Source: Algoriphagus yeomjeoni (GTDB lineage: Bacteria > Bacteroidota > Bacteroidia > Cytophagales > Cyclobacteriaceae). Taken from it: a DNA stretch of 64,000 bases. The stretch covers positions 248,001 to 312,000 of the forward strand of contig NZ_QLLK01000004.1 in NCBI RefSeq assembly GCF_003259505.1, read 5' to 3'. Under the pieces are notes generated by a model. The model was not told where the DNA came from and searched no databases. It worked only from the letters and a program-made list of their open reading frames with translations. Of the stretch, positions 26,175 through 35,675 are shown one piece after another (within the stretch, counting starts at the first letter, position 1; each line of letters opens with the position of its first letter). Both the position numbers and the translations under genes were made by a program.

Positions 26175-28799
26175 TTAAAGGTACAACTCTCTGGCTTTTA
26201 CCACTACATTTTCTAGTCCAGCTAGGTTTTTTCCTCCTGCAGTGGCAAAAAACGCTTGTCCACCTCCTCCACCTTGTATCTCTTTAGCCAATTCTCTTAC
26301 GATTTGACCAGCATTTAAATTTTTACTTGCAATCAATTCTTCGTCTATAATTACCGCAATCTGAGGTTTGTCATCGACTTTGGCTGCCAAAATCACAAAG
26401 GCATTTGCAATCTCATTTTTCAACTCATAAGCCAGCTTCTTCAAGGAATCCGCATTTGGCAATTCCACTTGAGCTATCAAAGTATTAATGCCTTCTCCTG
26501 CCACAAATTGCTTAAGCAACTCAACTTTCACTCCCGAAGCTTTCTCCAGATGCAAAGCATCAATCTCTTTTTTCAAGTCATTTCGCTCTTGAAGCAAAGC
26601 CTCAATTGACTTCATCAGGTCCTTAGGGTTCTTCAGCAACTCCTGAATTTCTTTCACCAAATTCTCTTGCTTTCGGAAATATTCCTCGGCAGCTTTGGCT
26701 GTGATAGCTTCAATCCTTCGAACGCCAGAAGCACTGGAAGCTTCGGAAATAATCTTAAACAAACCAATTTTACTTGTTTGAGGAACGTGAGTGCCTCCGC
26801 AAAGTTCTACAGAAAATTCCTTGTCAAAGGTGATTACACGCACAAAGTCACCATATTTCTCTCCAAAAAGCGCAGTTGCTCCTTGCTTCTTTGCCTCTTC
26901 TATTGGCACATTTCTTTGCTCGGAAAGTGCAATGTTCTGTCTGATTTTATCATTTACAATATCCTCCACTTTAGCAATTTCGGAATCAGTTAATTTGCTG
27001 AAATGAGAAAAATCGAAGCGAAGTAAATTCTGATTCACCAAAGACCCTCGCTGTTGGATATGATCACCCAGAACTTCTTTCAAAGCAGCCTGAAGCAAAT
27101 GCGTAGCTGTGTGATTATTTTCTGTTAGAAATCGCTTTTCAGCATCTACTTCTGCACCAAACTTAGCTTCAGGATTTGTGGGAAGCTTCTCCACAAAATG
27201 AACAATCAAGTCATTCTCCTTCTTGGTGTCAATTACTTTGACTGTTTCGGTTTCAGAAATTAATAAACCTGTGTCCCCTACCTGTCCCCCGCTTTCGGCA
27301 TAGAAAGGAGTTTTATCTAACACGATTTGGTACTTATCGCCTTTTTTATCTGAGATCACACGGTACTTGATGATCTGGGCATGCGCTTTAAGGAAATCAT
27401 ATCCTACGAATTCAACCCCGTTGTCTTCGTTCACAAGTACCCAATCACCGGTTTCAGATTCAGAGGCTGCGCGGGAACGAGTTTTCTGCGCTTCCATTTC
27501 AAGTGCAAAGCCTTTTTCATCAAGCGAAAGTCCGCTTTCGCGAGCGATCAAAGAAGTCAAATCAAGTGGAAAACCGAAAGTATCATACAATTCAAAGGCC
27601 GTTTTCCCTGGGATTACATTTTCGCCTTTCGCACTTAATTCAGACTTAATCTGGTCTAGTATCTTCAATCCATTATCAAGTGTTCTGAGAAAAGAAGTTT
27701 CCTCTTCAAAAATCACTTTCGCTATAAATTCCTGTTGCTGTCTTACTTCTGGGAAAATATCCCCAAAATTATCTGCAATGAGGCTAGTCAATTCATATAA
27801 AAATGGTTCTTGGAAGCCCAAAAACGTATATCCATAACGAACGGCTCTTCTGAGAATTCTACGAATCACATAGCCAGCCTTGTTATTTGAAGGCAATTGA
27901 CCATCAGCGATCGTAAATGAAATCGCACGAATGTGATCGACGATCACGCGGAATGCTATATCAGTCGGCAAATCCTCGCCGTAAACTTTGCCTGATTTCT
28001 TTGCCAAAGCAGCCAAAAATGGCGCAAACAAATCTGTATCGTAATTGGAAGATTTGTGCTGAATAGCTCTCACTAAACGCTCAAAACCCATTCCTGTATC
28101 GACGTGAGTAGCTGGAAGTGGTTTTAGCGATCCATCAGAAACTCTGTTGAACTGCATGAATACCAAGTTCCAAATCTCGATCACTTGCTCATGATCATTG
28201 TTTACTAAGTCTTTGCCAGCAACAAGAGCACGCTCCGCATCGGATCTTAAGTCAACATGGATTTCAGAACAAGGTCCGCAAGGGCCTACATCGCCCATTT
28301 CCCAGAAATTATCCTTCTTCGAACCCATGATGATACGGTCCTCTGGAACGATGGCTTTCCAAAGATCATAGGCTTCCTGATCCATCCCTAAATTATCACC
28401 AGCGTCACCTTGGAACACTGAAACATACAACCTGTCTTTATCTAGTCCATAGACTTCTGTCAATAGTTCCCAAGCCCATTCAATCGCTTCTTTCTTGAAG
28501 TAGTCACCAAATGACCAGTTTCCTAGCATCTCAAACATAGTGTGGTGATAGGTATCCACGCCCACTTCCTCCAAATCATTGTGCTTTCCACTAACCCGAA
28601 GGCATTTCTGGGAATTTGCGACACGGGAATATTTGGCTATTTCATTTCCTAGAAATGCGTCTTTGAACTGGTTCATTCCCGCATTGGTAAACATCAGCGT
28701 AGGGTCATTTTTGACCACAATCGGTGATGAGGGAACGTAGTGATGCTGTTTTGATTGGAAAAACTCAATAAAAGTGCTCCGTATTTTCTTTGCTTCCAT
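26175..28799 (-). CDS. alaS: Alanyl-tRNA synthetase
   Basis: This 874-residue protein has the full domain set. The class II core includes FTNAGMNQFKDAFLG and the HTMFEMLGNWSFGDYFKKEA motif-2 region. The editing domain has the zinc site HTATHLLQAAL and ELCGGTHVPQT. The C-terminal DHHA1 domain ends with a glycine-rich IQGGGGGQAFFATAGG. It charges tRNA-Ala and clears mis-charged Ser/Gly. It is the first gene of the alaS-gatB-thioredoxin operon. A TAATTTTG box (28862-28869, minus strand) could be the -7 element of its promoter, but no good -33 box accompanies it. Confidence 0.97.
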   Translation of the reverse strand: MEAKKIRSTFIEFFQSKQHHYVPSSPIVVKNDPTLMFTNAGMNQFKDAFLGNEIAKYSRVANSQKCLRVSGKHNDLEEVGVDTYHHTMFEMLGNWSFGDYFKKEAIEWAWELLTEVYGLDKDRLYVSVFQGDAGDNLGMDQEAYDLWKAIVPEDRIIMGSKKDNFWEMGDVGPCGPCSEIHVDLRSDAERALVAGKDLVNNDHEQVIEIWNLVFMQFNRVSDGSLKPLPATHVDTGMGFERLVRAIQHKSSNYDTDLFAPFLAALAKKSGKVYGEDLPTDIAFRVIVDHIRAISFTIADGQLPSNNKAGYVIRRILRRAVRYGYTFLGFQEPFLYELTSLIADNFGDIFPEVRQQQEFIAKVIFEEETSFLRTLDNGLKILDQIKSELSAKGENVIPGKTAFELYDTFGFPLDLTSLIARESGLSLDEKGFALEMEAQKTRSRAASESETGDWVLVNEDNGVEFVGYDFLKAHAQIIKYRVISDKKGDKYQIVLDKTPFYAESGGQVGDTGLLISETETVKVIDTKKENDLIVHFVEKLPTNPEAKFGAEVDAEKRFLTENNHTATHLLQAALKEVLGDHIQQRGSLVNQNLLRFDFSHFSKLTDSEIAKVEDIVNDKIRQNIALSEQRNVPIEEAKKQGATALFGEKYGDFVRVITFDKEFSVELCGGTHVPQTSKIGLFKIISEASSASGVRRIEAITAKAAEEYFRKQENLVKEIQELLKNPKDLMKSIEALLQERNDLKKEIDALHLEKASGVKVELLKQFVAGEGINTLIAQVELPNADSLKKLAYELKNEIANAFVILAAKVDDKPQIAVIIDEELIASKNLNAGQIVRELAKEIQGGGGGQAFFATAGGKNLAGLENVVVKARELYL

Positions 28800-29302
28800 G
28801 AAGGTTTTGAGGCAATTAAGAATGCTATTTAGGCCGTTTCACAGGCGTTATTATCGGGGAGCAAAATTAACAGAATTGACGGTGTTACCTGCATTGGGGT
28901 GAGAATTTCTCTCTTGGCAAATATCCCGCAAGGGCGCAAAGACGCAATTTCCATATTTGTTAACCTTTGAGGTTTCCAGAACCTCGAAGGTTTTGTTGCT
29001 CTCAAAAAAAGCATAGCGGAAAGTCCTGTCGGAAATTTTTCACAACAAAGTAATAAAGCATAACCTCTTTGCTTAGAGAGATTACGCTTGACGGTAGATT
29101 TTACACTAAAACCTTCGAGGTGAAAAAAAAACCTCAAAGGTTATCAAGCACTGCGCCGCTGGGCCGCCACTAGAAAAACCAAACCTCAACTCTTCGGGAA
29201 TGTCGTAAATCGTAAATCAAAATTCGTAAATACTCTTTCAACTTGTAAATCCCCTACTCACCTCTTACTTTCATAAAAGTCTTTAAAACGTCAAAAAAAT
29301 TA
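28800..29302. other. Divergent intergenic region with two AACCTTyGAGGTT-type hairpins
   Basis: No gene is supported between alaS (-) and the aldolase-like gene (+). Two related inverted repeats occur: aacctttgaggtt/aacctcgaaggtt at 28962-28992 (12 of 13 paired) and aaccttcgaggt/acctcaaaggtt at 29110-29142, with an A-rich loop. They look like members of a dispersed palindromic family. Confidence 0.6.
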
Positions 29303-30409
29303 ATGAGCTACCTTGATCAAATAACCTCACCTACGCTTCTCCTTGACGAAAAAATCTGCCGCGCCAACATCAAGCGAATGGCAGATAAAGCAGCTCGGCA
29401 CAATATGAAGCTCGTTCCACATTTCAAAACCGCTCAGTCCAACCAAATTGGTGATTGGGCAAAAGAATATAATATTACAGAGGTAACTGCCTCTTCCATC
29501 AAAATGGCAGAATACCTCTCAGGGCAAGGCTGGGTGAATATTCATATCGCATTCCCATTCAATCCTCTTGAAATCCCAAAGCTTAATAAAATAGCCGAAA
29601 GACAATCTATTTCCGTGCAGTTGATCAATGCTGAAACTACCCAAATGCTTTCCGATCAATTGGAGTATTCTGTAGGGTTTTTCATAGAAATCGATGCGGG
29701 TTATGGAAGAACAGGCGTAGAAGTATCCGATTTCGGTTTGATTGAGGAGATTTTGTTGATTGCCAAAAAGTCAGACAAGCTAAAATTCAAAGGTTTTTAC
29801 ATCCATGCAGGTCACTCCTATTATATGCCTGATATTCCTGCCCTTTACGAGCAAACCCGGAATGCCCTTAGCATGCTGAAGCACAAGTACAATTCAGAAT
29901 ATCCCAAGCTAATTACTCGAACTGGAGATACGCCCGGATGTGCAGTGATGGAAGACTTCGGAGACATCGACGAGATGGGGCCGGGAAATTTTGTGTTTTA
30001 TGACCTGATGCAGGCAGAATTAGGCGGCTGTGACAAAAAGGATATTGCTGTTTCTCTCGCCGTGCCAGTCGTGGATATCAAAAAGGACCGAAAGGAAATT
30101 CTAGTTCATGGCGGTGGAGTTCACTTGGCCAAAGACGTGCTGGTAGGAGAAAATGGCCTGAAAAACTTCGGAGAGATTGTTTACCTCCATGAAAATGGTT
30201 GGATTATTCCTGAAACCAAATCCTTTCTCAAAAGCATTTCCCAGGAACATGGGATTATAAAAGCTTCGGATGAGTTGCTCGCTAAAGTGAAAGTTGGAGA
30301 CATCTTAGGTATTCTTCCCGTTCATTCCTGTATGACAGCGGATGCGATGGGCGAATACATGAGGCTGGATGGGAAAATGGTGGATCACGCGGAAGGTAGT
30401 GTTCAGTAA
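29303..30409 (+). CDS. D-threonine aldolase / D-serine dehydratase-like PLP enzyme
   Basis: This 368-residue fold-type III (alanine-racemase-like) enzyme starts MSYLDQITSPTLLLDEKICRANI. The PLP lysine lies in LVPHFKTAQ (Lys42 region). A C-terminal D-serine-dehydratase-like domain has the metal-binding PVHSCMTAD motif. The family cleaves D-threonine or other beta-hydroxy-D-amino acids, or dehydrates D-serine, using PLP and a divalent metal. Substrate choice cannot be settled by eye. It is a single-gene unit. A partial promoter (CTTG, 20 nt, TACTTTCA, near 29243-29273) lies upstream. Confidence 0.87.
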   Translation: MSYLDQITSPTLLLDEKICRANIKRMADKAARHNMKLVPHFKTAQSNQIGDWAKEYNITEVTASSIKMAEYLSGQGWVNIHIAFPFNPLEIPKLNKIAERQSISVQLINAETTQMLSDQLEYSVGFFIEIDAGYGRTGVEVSDFGLIEEILLIAKKSDKLKFKGFYIHAGHSYYMPDIPALYEQTRNALSMLKHKYNSEYPKLITRTGDTPGCAVMEDFGDIDEMGPGNFVFYDLMQAELGGCDKKDIAVSLAVPVVDIKKDRKEILVHGGGVHLAKDVLVGENGLKNFGEIVYLHENGWIIPETKSFLKSISQEHGIIKASDELLAKVKVGDILGILPVHSCMTADAMGEYMRLDGKMVDHAEGSVQ

Positions 30410-30494
30410 TCAGTTTCAGTATTCAGTACATTTTACAAAACAAACCTAGAACACATCACTAGGCTTAGTTTCCGGAGGGTTGGATTCGGGTGGG

Positions 30495-30887
30495 TTAATG
30501 CGTGGTTATTATTGATTTTAATGAATCCAAGGAAAGTGGCTTATGTATAAATCCATCTACTATTTCATATGATTTAGACTTATTCAAATCACTAGCATCT
30601 GTTGACGAAGAAACGATGTAGATAGAAATATTTTTTAAACCAAAGGACTTTTGCAAAACCATTTCCTCCAAGAATTCCCAACCACTTAAAACGGGCATAT
30701 TTATATCCAAAAAAACAATAACCTCCTCATCAAGATCTCTTTTCAGGGCTAGTTCATTCAAGCCAATTTGCCCGTTTTCGCACTCACAAATTGACAGGTA
30801 TGGCAAGCGCAAATTATTTAGCATCTTAAGCGTTATCAACCTAAAAATCTTATCATCTTCTATTAAAAAAACATGCTTATTTTTCAT
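30495..30887 (-). CDS. CheY-like response regulator (GWEFLE subtype)
   Basis: This single receiver domain of 130 residues starts from the ATG at 30887. It has acidic residues in FLIEDDKIF, the phospho-acceptor Asp61 in FLDINMPVLSGWEFLE, the switch Ser in YIVSSSTD and the lysine in FIHKPL. It closely resembles the regulator at 62908-63333 (FLDINMP, GWEFLE, SK-x-YE-x-V/I-x-x-F-x-x-KP). Both follow a protein with a W-x-Q/R-S-H/Q-x-V/L-R-x-PL dimerisation segment, so they are likely paired. Its start overlaps the end of the restored frame of the frameshifted stub upstream. Confidence 0.88.
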   Translation of the reverse strand: MKNKHVFLIEDDKIFRLITLKMLNNLRLPYLSICECENGQIGLNELALKRDLDEEVIVFLDINMPVLSGWEFLEEMVLQKSFGLKNISIYIVSSSTDASDLNKSKSYEIVDGFIHKPLSLDSLKSIITTH

Positions 30888-31232
30888 TTTTACTAAAGTC
30901 AAATGTCTGAGTTTCTTTCATAATATTCTTTACTATTTCATCTAATTCTTTGGAGCTTACCATTAACTGTTCTAAGGAAAAAAGGCAACTCATTAGAGTC
31001 CACCCCTCCGATTTGAATTAAATTAATAATGCCTAACATAAGGAAAAGTGGCGTCCTTAACACCTGCGATCGTGTCCATGCAATGCAATATTTCTTACTT
31101 TGGACATCGTTCTGAGTTATATAGTGATTTCTACTTAGTGCGAATTCGATACTCTTAATCAAATCTATACCCGCGGTTTTCTTCAATCACCAAAACTGAG
31201 AAGGCTGTATTATACTCATCTCTTTCAGTCAT
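30877..31232 (-). pseudogene. Frameshifted histidine-kinase dimerisation stub
   Basis: Three consecutive frames make one protein-like reading. The first starts at an ATG (31232) that overlaps the TAA of the upstream regulator, reads MTERDEYNTAFSVLVIEEN and stops at 31155. The second carries YCIAWTRSQVLRTPLFLMLG and IINLI, the DHp (HisKA-like) signature otherwise seen as ITWNQSHLVRAPL in the 60230 gene. The third reads VSSKELDEIVKNIMKETQTF and ends at 30877, overlapping the next regulator's start. The second-to-third shift falls at a six-A run (plus strand 30978-30983); removing one base restores the frame. Each shift corresponds to one extra base. Either the gene has decayed or the assembly has homopolymer errors. 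No ATPase domain follows, so the intact protein would be a short DHp-only element. Confidence 0.72.
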
Positions 31233-31666
31233 TATTTATTAGATAAAGTGGTGAGCTGCAGCCAGAATTCTTCAATTTTTATAATAGCTTTCAAGAACTC
31301 ATTCATATCAAGCGGCTTTTTTACATAACTATTGCAGTATTGTTTGTAGGCTTCATCGATATCCTTTTGATTGGAAGAAGTAGTCAACATGATTACAGGG
31401 ATTGATTTTAATTCTTCATCATCTTTTATTTGACTTAAAACTTCATGGCCATTAAAAATCGGAATATTAATATCCAATAAAATCAAATCTGGACGCTTCG
31501 CCTTAGTAAATTCATTCTTTCTGTAGAGAAAGTCTAAAGCCTCTTGTCCGTTTCTGGCAATGCTGATCTCTGTTTTCAACTTGCTCTCTTCAAAGGCCTC
31601 AAGCGTTAAAATAATATCTCCCTCATTATCTTCAACTAAGAGTATATGTGCAGGTTTTGTACTCAT
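31232..31666 (-). CDS. CheY/Rcp1-like response regulator
   Basis: This single receiver of 144 residues has LLVEDNEGDI at the acidic pocket, the phospho-acceptor Asp65 in LLDINIPIFNG, the switch Thr in VIMLTTSS and the lysine in YVKKPL. The EDNEGD start and long alpha4 region are typical of Rcp1-type regulators that serve phytochrome- or PAS-type kinases without a DNA-binding output. Its start lies 7 nt after the stop of the CheB/CheR kinase, its presumed partner. Its stop codon overlaps the start of the frameshifted stub (TAATG). Confidence 0.92.
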   Translation of the reverse strand: MSTKPAHILLVEDNEGDIILTLEAFEESKLKTEISIARNGQEALDFLYRKNEFTKAKRPDLILLDINIPIFNGHEVLSQIKDDEELKSIPVIMLTTSSNQKDIDEAYKQYCNSYVKKPLDMNEFLKAIIKIEEFWLQLTTLSNK

Positions 31667-31673
31667 ATCCTTA

Positions 31674-34600
31674 TTATTGATTAATTGCTATTTCAAATTT
31701 AAAAACGGTACCCTCTCCAAGTTCAGACTCCGCCCACATTTTTCCCCCATGGAGTTCTACAACTTTTCTACAAACTGCAAGACCTATACCGTTGCTATCA
31801 TTATTTGGGTTTAAAGAATGGAAGATTTTGAACACATTTTCCAGCTGATTCTCTGGAATTCCGATACCATTATCTTTCACTGCAAAGGTTACTTTTTCTT
31901 CTTTACTTTGTGACGTGATCTGTATGATAGGGTTTTGGTCTCCGCGGTATTTTAAAGCATTGCTGATCAGGTTGGTGAGCAAACGCTTAAAAAGAATAGG
32001 ATAAACTGCGATCTCAGTAATGTCCAGATTATATATAATTTTACCATTCAAATCTTCTAGCTCTTTACTAAATTGCATCAAGACCTCCTCAAAAAGATCA
32101 GGTAACTTTACCTCTTCCAAACTCTCGTTGAGTCTTCCAGTTCTAGAAAACTCCAATAGGTTGGTGATCATCTTGTCCATTTCATTGGCAGAGGAATTAA
32201 TGATTTCAAAATATTGCTTCTGTTTGCCTTTTTCTAAGAAGTCGCCCTTTTTTTCAATTATGCTAAGTAAACCTTTAATACTTCTCAAAGGAGCTTTCAA
32301 ATCATGAGAAGCGACATAGGCAAATTCTTCCAGTGACTTGTTTACATCCTGCAGCTGCTTGTTTTGTGCTTTAATGACATCATTCAATTTACTGACTTGG
32401 TAGATATATTCTTCCTCCGTAGTGACATCGTCTTGAATAGAGAAAAAGCCTATAAACTCCCCTTCTAAATTGTAAAGAGGACGAGCTTTGATGTGGGTAA
32501 GGTATTTATTGCCAAGTTTAGTATAATTAATAATGTTGACTTCAAATGAATCTCTATTGGCAATGGCCTCTGCCATTTGCCTAACTACTTCTGGATCACT
32601 TTCTTTTCCTTGAAGAACTCTGCCAGGTATTTTGTTTAAAACTTCACATTCTTCATAACCTGTCATTTTCTCAAAGGTTTCATTCACATAAATAATTCTA
32701 CCATGAGTGTCTGTCATGATTACTGCATTGGGTGACTGCTCTGCGATCAAAGAAACTTTTTGAAGTTCTTGCTCTGCATTTTTACGGTGATTTATATCCC
32801 TGATTGTCAGTAGATATTTCTTTCCTTCACTTTGGCGCAGTGTAATAGCCTTGACAGTAGCCTCTAACCAGCGCAAATTTTTGTTGGATTTCTGAAACTG
32901 AAACTCAACTAAGCCTGGCTCCTGGCCTGAATCAATACTTTTTAAGGCTATTTTTAACCTATCGGCATGAACTGGGATTTTCTTGAATAAATTGAGTTTA
33001 TAAAGCTTATCCAGCTTATATCCAGTGACTAAAAAACCTGAAGGAGTGCAATACTCTATATCCCCTGCACTATTGATGATGCATACCATATCCCTTAAGT
33101 TTTGGGATATCAAGCCCAAAATCTCTGCTTGATCGCTATGCTTTGAGTTTAGCTCTTTGAGTGCATTATCTGATACTTCCAATGCTTTTTGAAGCCTGTT
33201 GGCTTGGGTCAAATCGACAAATACTAGAATCACACCTTTTATTTCGTCCTTTTGAGTACGGAAAGGTGATATTTTGAGTAGGTACTCCCGCTTTTTGATA
33301 TCCTCTATTCTTGACTCAAAAGAGGATTGATTTTCCAGTACCATACCAATTCGATCTAGTAGATTTTCCAACTGGATCTTTCCACGAAACTGGCTGATAT
33401 TACGTCCGATATCATGTGGAACAAGGTCTAATATTTTTTTGAGTGAGGGAGTGAATTTCCGAATATTCAGATTGACGTCCAGAAAAAGCAGTGCGATCTC
33501 GGTACTTTGAATCAGATTATTCAGATCATCATTGTTATTCGCCAGCTCACTGTTTTTTTGCTGATACTCAGCGTTTACGGTATAAAGTTCTTCGTTTACG
33601 GATTCCAATTCTTCATTGGAACTCTGCAACTCTTCGTTGGCAGCTTGTAACTCTTCATTGCTAGACTCCAGCTCTTCGACGGTGGTCTGAAGGGTTTCTC
33701 GGTTCACCCGTAATTCTCGTTCCAGAATATTGATTTTCTCCTTAGAAACAGCACTTAGGTTAATTCTTTCAGCAGCCTCTACCTTATTGCTATTGCCCGA
33801 TACCTGCTCAAAGGTGATGAATACATACCTCATACCTTCCAACAATTCCTTGGTCCTGATGTGAATATCCAACGTAGAATTGGGCTGAAAATGCATGTGG
33901 AAATCCTCCGGAACGGCTAGGTCTCCAAGAATAATGGCGTTTCCGTCTTGCAAGACTTTGTTTACTGCCACTTCTAACGGAACAGCAAATACTTCAGGAA
34001 GCATGCGTAAGACATTAGAGCTGATTTCACCCGGAGGAATACGTAGCCAACGGTGAGTGCTACCTGAAGTATGTAACAAATTAAAATGTTGGTCTATCAC
34101 CATGGAATCAGGAACATACTCTTGAATCAGGGTATGTTGGATTTCACTCTGCAGTTTTCCTTTAGTTGTTACAAGAGGCTGTTCAATTTGCCTAGCTTCT
34201 GGTGCTCTATCCCAGCTTTGCTTCTGAAATCTCTGGGCGGTATGGAGCCGTTGTATGAATTTTTTATTTTCAATATTCTGAAAAATCTTATAGCGATGGT
34301 TTACTTCCCTAAACTCTTCACTTTCAGCCCCTAGAGATTCACTTGGACCTAGGAAGAGATATCCACCTGTCCTCAACGCATACTGAAACAGTTTGAAGAG
34401 CTGCTGCTGAACTGGTTCGTTAAGATAAATCAACAAGTTTCGGCAGCTTACTAGGTCAATCTTATTGAAAGCAGGATCTTGGATCAAATTGTGCACCGAG
34501 AAAACAATCATCTCCCTGATTTCTTTGACAATGCTATACCCGCCTTTTTGCGAAATAAAGTAAGTATTCAGGATCTCTACTGGCACCTCAGAAGTAATGT

Positions 34601-35675
34601 TCTCCGAGAAAATTCTATTAGAAGCTAGTTTAATTGCATCCTTGTCTAGGTCGGTGGCAAAAATGCTTACATCAAACTGCAGTTTGTTTTTCCGCAGGTA
34701 ATCTTTCACCAGAATAGCTAAAGAATAGGCTTCCTCTCCAGTGGAGCAGGCAGGAACCCAAATGCGCAGGGTTTTGGTCTCAAGGTTTTCTTCGACGAGT
34801 TTTGGGATTACTTCAGTGGTCAAGGCTTCAAAAGCCTCTTCATCTCTAAAAAACCGTGTCACACCAATAAGTAACTCCTTAGAAAGCAAATGTGCTTCAG
34901 CAGGATTGTCCTTTAGTAAACGGTAATATTCTTCAATTTTGGTGACATCCAATAAATTCATCCGCCGGTGAATTCTACGGGAGACGGTAGTATGCTTATA
35001 ACCTGTAAAATCAATAGCAATAAGCTCAAGGACTGTTTTGAGGATTTTTGAAATAACTGGGTTCCCCTCTGCATGATTTTGATATTTCTGTATCAGTAGT
35101 TTTCGATTTGTGAAAAAAAGACTGATTTCCTGTGGCATTTCTTCAATAGAACAGACCTTATCTACCACTCCAGTATGAATGGCATTGTTAGGCATTCCAT
35201 TGAATTTGGCATCATCTGGCGACTGTACTAGCACCAGACCGCCTTTTTCTTTCACGTACTTCAGGCCTTCAGCGCCATCACTCCCGGTTCCTGAAAGGAT
35301 AATAGCACAGGCATTATCTTGGAGGTTTTCTGCCAGTGACATAAAAAAACTAGTGATTGGAAAACTGAGCTTTCTGTCTTCCTTATCATTTAATACAAAT
35401 TTTTCATTTCTTATTTCAACAAACTTTTTGGGAGGGTTCAAGTAAATAGCACCAGGATTAATGGACATCCCATCCTCAATAATATAGATGGGCAACTTAG
35501 TATGCCTAGCCAGTAACTCATCCATCAAGCTCTTGTGATTGGGGGCCAAATGCTGTATGACAACATAGGCACCTATCGGGTCATCAGCTGTTTTTTCAAA
35601 AAACAACTCCAAGGGTTCAAGACCGCCTGCAGATGCACCTAAAGCGATTATTGGAAATTTAATCTTGTCTTTCAT
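31674..35675 (-). CDS. CheB-CheR-PAS-histidine kinase fusion
   Basis: This giant signalling protein has 1333 residues. In order, it has a CheB methylesterase domain (GASAGG nucleophile, VIQHLAPNHKSLMDELLARHT, LSGTGSDGAEG), a CheR methyltransferase domain (RIWVPACSTGEEAYSLAIL, FATDLDKDAI, VSCRNLLIYL), a coiled coil (about 650-720, repeated EELQxxNEEL), and about three PAS domains. A HisKA domain with the phospho-acceptor His1124 (ASHDLKAPLR) and an HATPase domain (DNGIGIPENQ, GIGLAVCRKVVELHGG) complete it. It probably senses via PAS and signals through neighbouring receivers; whether the CheB/CheR parts methylate real targets is unknown. I place the start at the ATG inside the end of the upstream kinase gene (17-nt overlap). 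Confidence 0.93.
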   Translation of the reverse strand: MKDKIKFPIIALGASAGGLEPLELFFEKTADDPIGAYVVIQHLAPNHKSLMDELLARHTKLPIYIIEDGMSINPGAIYLNPPKKFVEIRNEKFVLNDKEDRKLSFPITSFFMSLAENLQDNACAIILSGTGSDGAEGLKYVKEKGGLVLVQSPDDAKFNGMPNNAIHTGVVDKVCSIEEMPQEISLFFTNRKLLIQKYQNHAEGNPVISKILKTVLELIAIDFTGYKHTTVSRRIHRRMNLLDVTKIEEYYRLLKDNPAEAHLLSKELLIGVTRFFRDEEAFEALTTEVIPKLVEENLETKTLRIWVPACSTGEEAYSLAILVKDYLRKNKLQFDVSIFATDLDKDAIKLASNRIFSENITSEVPVEILNTYFISQKGGYSIVKEIREMIVFSVHNLIQDPAFNKIDLVSCRNLLIYLNEPVQQQLFKLFQYALRTGGYLFLGPSESLGAESEEFREVNHRYKIFQNIENKKFIQRLHTAQRFQKQSWDRAPEARQIEQPLVTTKGKLQSEIQHTLIQEYVPDSMVIDQHFNLLHTSGSTHRWLRIPPGEISSNVLRMLPEVFAVPLEVAVNKVLQDGNAIILGDLAVPEDFHMHFQPNSTLDIHIRTKELLEGMRYVFITFEQVSGNSNKVEAAERINLSAVSKEKINILERELRVNRETLQTTVEELESSNEELQAANEELQSSNEELESVNEELYTVNAEYQQKNSELANNNDDLNNLIQSTEIALLFLDVNLNIRKFTPSLKKILDLVPHDIGRNISQFRGKIQLENLLDRIGMVLENQSSFESRIEDIKKREYLLKISPFRTQKDEIKGVILVFVDLTQANRLQKALEVSDNALKELNSKHSDQAEILGLISQNLRDMVCIINSAGDIEYCTPSGFLVTGYKLDKLYKLNLFKKIPVHADRLKIALKSIDSGQEPGLVEFQFQKSNKNLRWLEATVKAITLRQSEGKKYLLTIRDINHRKNAEQELQKVSLIAEQSPNAVIMTDTHGRIIYVNETFEKMTGYEECEVLNKIPGRVLQGKESDPEVVRQMAEAIANRDSFEVNIINYTKLGNKYLTHIKARPLYNLEGEFIGFFSIQDDVTTEEEYIYQVSKLNDVIKAQNKQLQDVNKSLEEFAYVASHDLKAPLRSIKGLLSIIEKKGDFLEKGKQKQYFEIINSSANEMDKMITNLLEFSRTGRLNESLEEVKLPDLFEEVLMQFSKELEDLNGKIIYNLDITEIAVYPILFKRLLTNLISNALKYRGDQNPIIQITSQSKEEKVTFAVKDNGIGIPENQLENVFKIFHSLNPNNDSNGIGLAVCRKVVELHGGKMWAESELGEGTVFKFEIAINQ

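Noticed and set aside
28829..29137. 102-residue minus-strand frame upstream of alaS
   Set aside because: It runs through the AACCTTyGAGGTT hairpins, is low in coding character and has no recognisable domain.
30938..31186. An independent 82-residue gene
   Set aside because: It is the middle frame of the frameshifted stub; meaningful sequence continues in other frames on both sides.
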